64,000 bases of DNA, taken from Micromonospora sp. WMMD980. GTDB taxonomy: Bacteria > Actinomycetota > Actinomycetes > Mycobacteriales > Micromonosporaceae. Numbering within the stretch: the stretch's first letter is position 1; each line of letters starts with the position of its first letter. Below, one piece after another: positions 1 to 7,363 of this stretch. The notes beneath the pieces were generated by a model, which was not told where the DNA came from, did no database searches, and was given only the letters and a program-made list of their open reading frames with translations. Position numbers and translations under genes: made by a program. The stretch covers positions 5,084,001-5,148,000 of the forward strand of contig NZ_JARUBE010000003.1 in assembly GCF_029626035.1 (NCBI RefSeq), given 5' to 3'.

Positions 1-202
1 CCCCCACGATCACGATGCGCATGTCCGGTGCGGTACCCGCTGAACCGGCCCGCAACCGCCCAGGGGCGGGGGTTCGTGCCTCCCCACCCCTCCCACGGGA
101 CGACCACCGGCGGCGGGCGCACAGCACGGGCAGACGGGGACTGGAGATCGACAGGCGGTGGAAGCCGGAGGCCCGGGCCGGGAAGGTTTCGGTAGCCTGG
201 GC

Positions 203-250
203 GGGCCACTGGCTCAATGGCAGAGCTGTGGACTTCAATTTCCAGAAGCG
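203..250 (+). pseudogene. tRNA-Lys-like 5' fragment (degenerate)
   Basis: The stretch contains GGCTCAATGGCAGAGCTG followed by GTGGACTT. This resembles the D-arm and 5' anticodon stem of the tRNA-Lys fragment at 1153. The anticodon stem does not close properly, and no T-arm or acceptor 3' strand follows. It is read as a degraded tRNA piece left by an integration or recombination event. The assignment rests on resemblance by eye only. Confidence 0.35.
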
Positions 251-317
251 CTTTTTGTCTCTTCTACTTACCGTAGCCTCTTTCAGTCTGGGACTCTTGC
301 GCCCATTTCCAGGAAAA

Positions 318-700
318 TGTCGCCAGGTATCAGCAGGTCAGCGTTGGACTTCCCGCACGCCGTGCAAGCGCTGCGGATCCGGCGTCGCCGACTGAATGCG
401 ACCACCGGCCGCTGGTCCACCGTCACCGTCGACGCGATCACCAACCTGAACGACCTGAACGCCGGCCAGGCCAGCCCCACCGACCTGGCCGACGCCCTAC
501 GCGGGCACTGGGCCATCGAGATCCTGCACCACATCCGCGACACCACCTACGCCGAAGACGCCAGCCGCCAACGCACCCCGCGTCATGGCCACCCGGCGCA
601 ACACCGCGATCAGCCTGCTCCGCCTTGCCTGCGCCCTGCCCGGGACTCCGCTCGAACTGGCGTCTCGTCTCAGCCATGAACCTCTATCCCTCAAGCTCTG
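318..700 (+). pseudogene. ISAs1-family transposase C-terminal remnant
   Basis: The translation from about 345 contains FPHAVQALRIRRRRLN, then an AITNLNDLNAGQASP segment and HWAIEILHHIRDTTYAED. These line up with the C-terminal third of the intact ISAs1-type transposase at 3603-4772 ([33 protein letters not shown]), including the region around its catalytic Glu. After about 570 the frame shifts, and homology resumes with VMATRRNTAISLLRLA. There is no start and no N-terminal two thirds, so this is a dead fragment. It is clearly diverged from the two intact copies in the window, so it came from a different, older element. Confidence 0.75.
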
Positions 701-739
701 GCCCCCACGCTACGAGGGGAAGGGCACCTATCGAACAGC

Positions 740-958
740 GACGGCCCGCAGAGTCCTCGAACCCTCGCCATCCACGCCACGACCGCCCTCGTCCTGCACG
801 ACCTCGGCCACTGCCACGCCGCCCGGACCCTGCTCACCAACACCATCGCCACCCACCGCCAGCAACATCCCGGCCACCCCGCAGCCACCCGCATGACCCG
901 GCAGCTGACCCGCATCCACGACGACTGCGTCGCCAGGGGCCATCAGCACGACACCTGA
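740..958 (+). pseudogene. 3' end of a possible TPR-type protein gene
   Basis: An open frame ending at TGA 956-958 reads LAIHATTALVLHDLGHCHAA followed by RTLLTNTIATHRQQHPGHPA. The heptad-like Leu/Ala pattern and the 'HxDLGxxxxARTLLxxTxAxxxxxxPxHPxT' layout resemble the last repeat of actinobacterial tetratricopeptide proteins. No start or upstream domain is visible because the frame runs into transposase debris. It is therefore annotated as a truncated gene tail. The family is inferred from one repeat and is uncertain. Confidence 0.4.
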
Positions 959-1152
959 CAATCACCCGAACAGGGCCAAACCTGGCGTGGATTACCCGCC
1001 GCTCGGGCCTGGGTTTCCCGCTCCGACGTAGCGTCCAGACGATGATGCGGCGGGCCGCCGCGCGGCCGGCGGTTCTCCCGGTGCCGGCCGCCCGCGCAGG
1101 CTGGGCGGACCTCAACCCCGCAGCCGGTGATCGGGTAGCCTGATGGCCCAAC

Positions 1153-1199
1153 GGGCCGTTAGCTCAATTGGCAGAGCTGAGGACTTTTAATCCATAGTT
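1153..1199 (+). pseudogene. 5' half of a tRNA-Lys(TTT)
   Basis: GGGCCGTTAGCTCAATTGGC begins a normal tRNA acceptor 5' strand and D-arm. The anticodon loop CTTTTAA (anticodon TTT, Lys) follows inside GGACTTTTAATCC. The D-stem GCTC/GAGC pairs. After the anticodon arm, at about 1199, the sequence departs completely: no T-arm, no TTCGA and no acceptor 3' strand. A tRNA cut at the anticodon arm is what remains when the 3' half is exchanged or lost at a tRNA attachment site. It cannot make a functional tRNA. Confidence 0.7.
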
Positions 1200-1671
1200 G
1201 TCATTGCATTCCATCGTCACCTATGAAAGTGACGAGCCGGTTCACCTGCCCCGTTTTGCCCATTAACGCGATGGCTGGCGTCCTATGCGGACGCGGGTGG
1301 CTCGCGGGGTGCTCGACCGCTCAGGATGCGGTTGGGCAGCGGGCGTCTGCGTAGGTGGGCCGTGCGGACCGCCGGCAGGGACGAGCGCTTGACGTCTCCT
1401 TCAACCCGGGCGGGCCGCCAACCGGATGTCGGTTCGGGCGATGGAGGTTGTCCCGTTGCAGATGCTGCGCCGAGGAGTGGCGACGAACAGCGGCAGATGG
1501 CGTGATCGAGGGGCCATGCCCTCGATCGGCGATCCGGGTTCCAACGGCAAAACGGATCGATCAGCGCCGTGACCGAAGACGACGCCTCGACGCGCGGCGG
1601 CGTACCCGGGTTGCGAGCCGGGGCGCGCCGCTATTGGGGCAGGCGGTGGACCTCGGCGGCGGACTGCGAAA
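1200..1671. other. No supported gene
   Basis: Open frames here lack ribosome binding sites and recognisable protein sequence. Nothing beyond the flanking debris is seen. Confidence 0.5.
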
Positions 1672-1845
1672 GTCCGCGCCTTCGTCGACAACAAGCCACA
1701 GCAGGCTCGGGACACCCTGGCTCTCCGGTTGCGCGAACAGCTTGCCGAGACCACCGATGCGAAATTCACCGCTGCGCTGACCGCGTGGAGGACGATAGTG
1801 GACTTGGAGAGGGCCTACGAGGTCATCGCAGCTGGCCGCCACTGA
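1672..1845 (+). pseudogene. C-terminal remnant of an unknown gene
   Basis: A frame ending at TGA 1843-1845 reads as plausible protein: VRAFVDNKPQQARDTLALRL, then REQLAETTDAKFTAALTAW and RTIVDLERAYEVIAAGRH. Helical, mixed-charge composition and the lack of the Arg/Pro-rich look of shadow frames suggest real coding sequence. Upstream of about 1672 the frame degenerates, so only a tail is left. The family is not recognised. Confidence 0.4.
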
Positions 1846-1901
1846 AGGATGAACGCCGGGCATGAGGTCCTGACGCCCGGCCCAGTCAGGGTTCTCGAAC
1901 G

Positions 1902-2774
1902 TCACAAGTCAGCGAAGAAGTCCTTCTCGACGGTCACGTCCTCTACGACGCGCGTGGCCGTCCGTACACCCAGCTCATACTCCTTCAGCAGATCGCATAG
2001 GCGCCGTCCGTCGATCAGGTCTACCGGCGGGGCGCCGTCACGAGTCGCCTCGGCCTTAGCCTCCGCAGTGAAGGTTCCGGTGGTGATCAGCAGGCCCTTG
2101 TCTCCTCGGCCCGCCATAGCACCACGAAAATCCCGGACAGCACCGGATCCAACGCTGCCTCGATACCGCTTGGACTGAAAGAAGACCGGAAACGACACGA
2201 GTGACATGCGGTATATCCCAAGCCCATCGATGCCGCCGTCACCCGTTCGTCCTGTCACCGTCGCACTGATGAAGCCTGCCTCGCGCAGCAGACGCTGGGC
2301 CAGCCGCTCGAACGCATCCGGAGGCACGGACATCAGAACGTCTAGCAACTGTTCCCGCCAGTCCTGCTCGTCGTCTATCTGCTGCTCGTCGCTGCCTGTC
2401 ACTTCTTGGGCCTGCTGCGCGTTGCGCTTGGCTCGCTGTTCATCGCGGAGCTGCGCGACGACCTGAGCGCGAAGACGAGGTATGTCGTCGCGCTGAACCA
2501 AACGGCCCCGCTCAGTCAGCGCCCAGACGCCGCGGCGGCTGTTGACCAAGAGGTTCATGCGCTTCAAGTAGGTACGAGCCCAAGCTAGCCGATACTCGAG
2601 CTCGGTTCGGGGCCCATCCCCGTGAAGAACCTGCTGCTGTTCCTCCGTGAAGTCTTGGCGCTCAAGCACTGCCTCGACGATCTCATCGATGGAGCCGGAA
2701 CCCCCTAGGGCTTGGACTGCCGCGACCGTCGGCCACAGCAGTTGGGAGTAGTCCGGTACCAATGCGCGTGCCAT
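1902..2774 (-). CDS. mrr: Mrr-type restriction endonuclease
   Basis: This 290-residue protein has an N-terminal winged-helix Mrr_N domain (about residues 1-95, starting MARALVPDYSQLLWPTVAAV) and a C-terminal Mrr catalytic domain (about 140-270). The nuclease core is visible as DAFERLAQRLLREAGF, then TGRTGDGGIDG with the catalytic Asp, then FFQSKRY with the Q-x-K pair. Mrr-family enzymes cut modified or foreign DNA, usually methylated, as type IV restriction. ATG 2774 is chosen because the Mrr_N domain starts there; the frame upstream is low-complexity. It is transcribed away from the MZA-like locus A, with about 380 bp between them, and sits in the same island as a cytosine methyltransferase. 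Its target is unknown. Confidence 0.85.
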   Translation of the reverse strand: MARALVPDYSQLLWPTVAAVQALGGSGSIDEIVEAVLERQDFTEEQQQVLHGDGPRTELEYRLAWARTYLKRMNLLVNSRRGVWALTERGRLVQRDDIPRLRAQVVAQLRDEQRAKRNAQQAQEVTGSDEQQIDDEQDWREQLLDVLMSVPPDAFERLAQRLLREAGFISATVTGRTGDGGIDGLGIYRMSLVSFPVFFQSKRYRGSVGSGAVRDFRGAMAGRGDKGLLITTGTFTAEAKAEATRDGAPPVDLIDGRRLCDLLKEYELGVRTATRVVEDVTVEKDFFADL

Positions 2775-3155
2775 GCGCCAAGTCTGCCGTATGACCGGAG
2801 CCCAGACGTTACTGCCGATCACCGAATTCCACGGATGGTGTGGCGGGACTGCCGCCCGGGAGCTCGCAAGCAGCAGCCAGGCCAACCATGGGGTTCCCAA
2901 GGTCGGAAACACGACAGCCCGCAGTGCAGTCGCACGACACCGACGACCTACGACCATGAACATGCCGGACTGGCAGGCACGCGAGGGGCGACAGGCCGCG
3001 GACGGGTCCGCTGCCGAGTCGGGGCACGTGTCGTAACGCGTCTCTATACTGACCGGCGTCGAAGATCGAGGTGATCGAAGTTTTGGCGATCCCCCGCGGC
3101 CAACACCTGGCAGGGCTGCGGGTGCCCGAGAAGTCGGTGCATGAGGGGGCAACGG
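2775..3155. promoter_or_regulatory. Divergent intergenic region, mrr / ATPase A
   Basis: This 381-bp gap separates two divergently oriented genes and presumably holds both promoters. No convincing -10/-35 pair, operator or small gene is recognised by eye. Confidence 0.4.
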
Positions 3156-3460
3156 ATGAGGCGCGAAGAGATCATTCCGAGTGCGGCGAGGTTGACGAAC
3201 TCGCTTCGTGACCTCGGATACGAATTCTCGAACGCGGTCGCGGACCTGATCGACAACAGTGTCACCGCGGGCGCCGGCAAGGTCGGGATCACCTTCCACT
3301 TCGACGGCCCTGAATCCTGGATCCGGATCGTGGACGACGGTAGCGGCATGACCGGCGCGAGCGTGTCCGAGGCCATGCGGCTGGGAACTGCGCAGGACTA
3401 TGGCGAGGGTGACCTCGGCAAGTTCGGCCTCGGTCTCAAGACAGCGAGCCTGTCCCAGTG

Positions 3461-4791
3461 CAGGGCCCCGGCAAAGTCGTAACGGTGTCCGACTTGTGAG
3501 GCTTGGGGTAGAAGCGCCGTTGGTGGTGGCAGCAAGGCGGGCATGACCGGCTCAGAAGATCATCAAGGTTCTCTACGCCATGCTGATCGCCCGAAGTGAG
3601 TCATGCCCGCGCTGCCATCATCGCTGATCTCGTCCCTGTCCTGCGCACCGGCTCTGACCGTTGCCGAAACCGCTGGTGGGCTGCCCGAAGCGCTCGCTGG
3701 TCTGCCTGATCCACGGGCCCGGCGAGGTGTCCGGCATCGGCTGACGGTCGTGGTCACCGCAGCCGTGTGTGCTGTGGTCGCCGGCTACCGCTCGTACGCC
3801 GCGATCGCCGAATGGGTCGCCGACGTGCCGGCCACGACGGCTCTCGCCCTGGGCATGCCTGCCGACCGGCGCCCGTCGGAGGCGATGATCCGCCGGCTGT
3901 TACAGGCCATGGACCCGCAGCTACTGACCGCGGCGATCAGTGTCTGGCTCGCCGGCCGGGCCACCGCCACCACCTCAACGGCCGGCCGGGCGATCGCCGT
4001 CGACGGCAAGACCCTGCGCGGCTCCCGCACCACCGACACCCCTGCCCGGCACGTGATGACCGCCTGCGACCAGGCCACCGGTGTGGTCCTGGCCAGCATC
4101 GACGTCGACGGCAAGACCAACGAGATCACCCGGTTCGCGCCGCTGCTCGACCAGATCAGCGACCTGCGCGACACGGTGATCACCGCCGACGCCCTGCACT
4201 GCCAACGCGAGCATGTCGACTACCTCGCCGAGCGCGGCGCGCACTGGATCCTGACCGTCAAAGGCAACCAACCCCACCTGCACGCCCAGCTCACCGCACT
4301 GCCCTGGCGGGCAGTCCCCGACGCCACCCGCGACACCGACCGCGGACACGGCCGCCGCGAGATCCGCAGCTGCAAGATCCTGACGATCTCCACCGGCATC
4401 GACTTCCCGCACGCCGCCCAAGCCATCCAGATCCGCCGCCGCAGACGCCGCCTCGACCAGCCGAAACGCTTCACCACCGAGACCGTCTACGCCATCACCG
4501 ACCTCCGCGTCCACCAGGCAAAACCAGCACAACTGGCAGCGTGGACCCGCGAGCACTGGTCGATCGAGAACAAGGTCCACTGGGTCCGCGACGTCACCTA
4601 CGACGAGGACCGCAGCCAGATCCGCACCGGCACCGGACCCGAGGTCATGGCCGCTCTACGCAACGCCGCGATCGGCGCACTCCGCACCGCTGGCGTCACC
4701 AACATCGCCGCCGCCAACCGGCATCACGCCCGCGACAGCATCCGCCCGCTGGCACTGCTCGGCATCACCTGACGACTTTGCCGGGGCCCTG
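3461..4791 (+). mobile_element. ISAs1-family insertion sequence, copy 1 (1331 bp)
   Basis: The element is bounded by perfect 20-bp inverted repeats CAGGGCCCCGGCAAAGTCGT (3461-3480) and its complement (4772-4791). It is flanked by a 10-bp direct repeat TGTCCCAGTG at 3451-3460 and 4792-4801, the size expected for ISAs1. It lies inside the ATPase A gene, directly after the LSQC codons. An identical-length copy lies inverted at 43211-44541. Confidence 0.95.
3603..4772 (+). CDS. ISAs1-family transposase
   Basis: This is a 389-residue DDE transposase of the ISAs1 (H-repeat-associated) type. The N-terminal helper region has [20 protein letters not shown]. The catalytic core shows [11 protein letters not shown] (first Asp), [10 protein letters not shown] (second Asp) and [19 protein letters not shown] (Glu). 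The length is normal for the family and there is no frameshift, so it should be active. The stop codon overlaps the right inverted repeat. The copy at 43230-44399 has the same protein sequence. Confidence 0.95.
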   Translation: MPALPSSLISSLSCAPALTVAETAGGLPEALAGLPDPRARRGVRHRLTVVVTAAVCAVVAGYRSYAAIAEWVADVPATTALALGMPADRRPSEAMIRRLLQAMDPQLLTAAISVWLAGRATATTSTAGRAIAVDGKTLRGSRTTDTPARHVMTACDQATGVVLASIDVDGKTNEITRFAPLLDQISDLRDTVITADALHCQREHVDYLAERGAHWILTVKGNQPHLHAQLTALPWRAVPDATRDTDRGHGRREIRSCKILTISTGIDFPHAAQAIQIRRRRRRLDQPKRFTTETVYAITDLRVHQAKPAQLAAWTREHWSIENKVHWVRDVTYDEDRSQIRTGTGPEVMAALRNAAIGALRTAGVTNIAAANRHHARDSIRPLALLGIT

Positions 4792-4992
4792 TGTCCCAGT
4801 GCCGGCGTATCAGCGTGGCCAGCCGTACCGATCCGAACCGCCGCACGATCGAGGTGCGGCGGCTCGATCTGGACCACGTGACGGCGACCGACCGTTGGGA
4901 GATTCTGCACCTCACCGGCGCCGAGCGGCCGGAGCCGCTGATCGCGCCGCTCAGGGAGTCGACGGGGACCGTTGTGATGTGGGAGGACCTAG

Positions 4993-6441
4993 TACGGCAG
5001 CCGCCGTTTGAGATGTTGCTGGTGGGGGTCGGTAGACGAGGTGCGGCCACCGCGTGATCGTCTGTCTGCTGTGGACATAACTTCAGATCTGGCGGTGGCC
5101 GCGTGCCACAGCGTAGACCCTGCCCGGTGGCGGCAGGTCCTGGCCGGGGTGTGCGATGCGTTCGCGGGACGGTTCGGGCGGGTGGAGCCGCGGCGGGCGG
5201 CGGCGGCGTTCGTGACAGGGCTGCTCACGAATATCGAAATCAAGACGTGTTGGCAGTTGGCGGAGCAGGCCGGGCATGGCCGGCCGGACGCGATGCAGAG
5301 GTTGCTGTATCGGGCGAAGTGGGACGCCGACGCGGTGCGTGACGACGTGCGACAGGTCGTCGTCGACCGGCTTGGCGACCCCGACGGGGTCCTCGTCGTT
5401 GACGAGACCGGCGATCTGAAAAAAGGTGTGCACACCGTCGGTGTCCAGCGCCAATACACCGGCACCGCCGGGCGGATCGAGAACGCGCAGGTTGGCGTGT
5501 TCCTGGCCTACGCGAGCAGACACGGCCACACCCTGATCGACCGCCGGGTCTACCTACCGAAGTCCTGGACCGACGATCGACAGCGGTGTGAGCAGGCCGG
5601 CGTCCCGGACGACGTCGCGTTCGCCACCCGATCCGAGCTGGCCGACGACATGATCACCGCCGCTGTTCAAGCCCTGGTCCCGGCCCGATGGGTCGCTGCG
5701 GACGAGGCCTACGGCAACAACACTCGGCTGCGGGGTGAACTGCGCAAACTGCGCCTCGGCTACGTCCTGGCGGTCTCCTGCGATCATCTCGTGCCGATCG
5801 ACGGCGGGAAGACCCGTTGTCGCGCCGACCGGCTGGCCGCCGACCTGCCTGCCACCGCGTGGACCCGGCGCAGTGCCGGCGACGGGTCGAAAGGGCCACG
5901 GTTCTACGACTGGGCATGGCTGACCGACGTCGGCGCCGACGGCGACTCGGACGACGACGGCCGGCACAGTCTGCTGATCCGCCGCAACAACACCACCGGT
6001 GAGCTGGCCTTCTACCGTTGCTGGACACCCGGCCCGGCCACCCTCGCCCAGCTCGTGCGGGTAGCGGGAGTTCGTTGGGTCGTGGAGGAATCGTTCCAGG
6101 CCGGAAAGGGTCAGGTCGGTCTTGACCAGCACCAAGTCCGCCGCTGGACGTCCTGGCACCGGTTCACCACCCTGGCCCTGGCAGCCCTCGCGGTCCTCGC
6201 GATCTGCGCCGCCGACGCCCGAACAGCAGACCGTCACGGTCAACCCGACATGATCGAGCTGACCGTCAACGAGATCCGCCGCCTGATCAACATCCTGCTC
6301 ATCCGGCCGACCCGCAGCATCGCCTACCGTTTGCGCTGGTCAACATGGCGACGCCGACACCAAGCACGAGCCAAACGAGCCCACTACGCCCGCCGCCTCA
6401 ACCTCGAATTCCCACCATGATCACGAATGGCGGCTGCCGTA
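4993..6441 (+). mobile_element. IS701-family insertion sequence (about 1449 bp)
   Basis: Terminal inverted repeats start TACGGCAGCCGCC at 4993 and end with the complement GGCGGCTGCCGTA at 6441. Both ends are flanked by CTAG (4989-4992 and 6442-6445), a 4-bp YTAR-type duplication typical of IS701. The element is the second insertion into the ATPase A gene. Deleting it with one CTAG rejoins GAC CTA GAC CGC in frame. Confidence 0.92.
5041..6420 (+). CDS. IS701-family transposase
   Basis: The protein has about 459 residues and the typical IS701 opening: FAGRFGRVEPRRAAAAFVTG, then GLLTNIEIKTCWQLAEQAGH. The DDE core includes VLVVDETGDLKKG (first Asp), RWVAADEAYGNN (second Asp) and VRWVVEESFQAGKGQVGLDQ (Glu). 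The frame stays open back to about 5008, but only a TTG is available there. GTG 5041 is the first reasonable start and GTG 5071 is an alternative. No internal stops are present, so the enzyme looks functional. Confidence 0.92.
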   Translation: MRPPRDRLSAVDITSDLAVAACHSVDPARWRQVLAGVCDAFAGRFGRVEPRRAAAAFVTGLLTNIEIKTCWQLAEQAGHGRPDAMQRLLYRAKWDADAVRDDVRQVVVDRLGDPDGVLVVDETGDLKKGVHTVGVQRQYTGTAGRIENAQVGVFLAYASRHGHTLIDRRVYLPKSWTDDRQRCEQAGVPDDVAFATRSELADDMITAAVQALVPARWVAADEAYGNNTRLRGELRKLRLGYVLAVSCDHLVPIDGGKTRCRADRLAADLPATAWTRRSAGDGSKGPRFYDWAWLTDVGADGDSDDDGRHSLLIRRNNTTGELAFYRCWTPGPATLAQLVRVAGVRWVVEESFQAGKGQVGLDQHQVRRWTSWHRFTTLALAALAVLAICAADARTADRHGQPDMIELTVNEIRRLINILLIRPTRSIAYRLRWSTWRRRHQARAKRAHYARRLNLEFPP

Positions 6442-7363
6442 CTAGACCGCATACTCAGTTTTCGTGACCCGTGGGGAGGGTGGGCGCAGAAGTATCTGAT
6501 GGCCCTTGCCGAACAGCTCGACCGTCATCTCGGGATGGTCTTCGGGCGCTTCATCTCCGGCCTGGCTCGGCGGCGTAAGAAGCTCCACATCACTATCAAC
6601 GGAACGCCGGTCGAGGCGTGGGATCCGTTCGTCCGAGCGGAACCCCGGGTCGAGTCGCTTCCGGTGGGGGAGTTCCCGGTGGCAGGCGGACTGGTGAGGT
6701 TCAGTCCATTTGTCGTTCCGGCACAGCGTGAGTTCAGTAGCGATGCCGCGTGGCGGCGGGCCAGCGGCCCACAGAACTGGAACCGCCAGCAGGGCTTCTA
6801 CGTCTACCGCGCTGACCGCATGATCCAGTCCGGTGGATGGTCACGGATGCGCACACAGGACGAACACACGAAACTGGCACGGGCGTCCCTGGAGTTCTGG
6901 CCGGACCTGGACGACGCCTTCGAGATCAACATCTCGAAGATGCGGGTACGGCTGCCGGAGGAACTCAAGGAGCAGCTGAACCGGCCTGTCGCCGATCTGC
7001 TCAAGCGGGCGCAGGAACGCTACCGCGGCGGCGACAAGAAAAGGTCCCCTCGCCCTCGGCCGCCCTCGGAACCCCCGTCACCGTCCCCCAACGGTGGTGC
7101 AACCCCGCCCTCGACAGGTGGGGAGCGGCGAGGTGCCGAGCCTGTGGCAAAGCCGTCCACGACCGGCACGCACGGGGGTGGCGGCAGTATCGGCAACGGC
7201 GTCGTGGGCCCGCCTGCGAGCAGGTCCGGCGGTTCGGGACCTCGCGTGTCGGCGCCACCGGCCGTGGCTACAGCCCTGCATCGGGCGGCCGAACGCGCCG
7301 GGCAGTCGGACGCGCTGGGTCTCATCCTCGACGAGCTGCGACGAGAAGACCCGGAGGTGGCCC

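Noticed and set aside
1153..1225. Functional tRNA-Lys
   Set aside because: The 3' half is absent: no T-loop TTCGA and no acceptor partner strand.
7094..7363. Longer N-terminus for Z1-A
   Set aside because: This part is the shadow of the Pro-rich linker of ATPase A. GTG 7364 fits the coupling and the family start.
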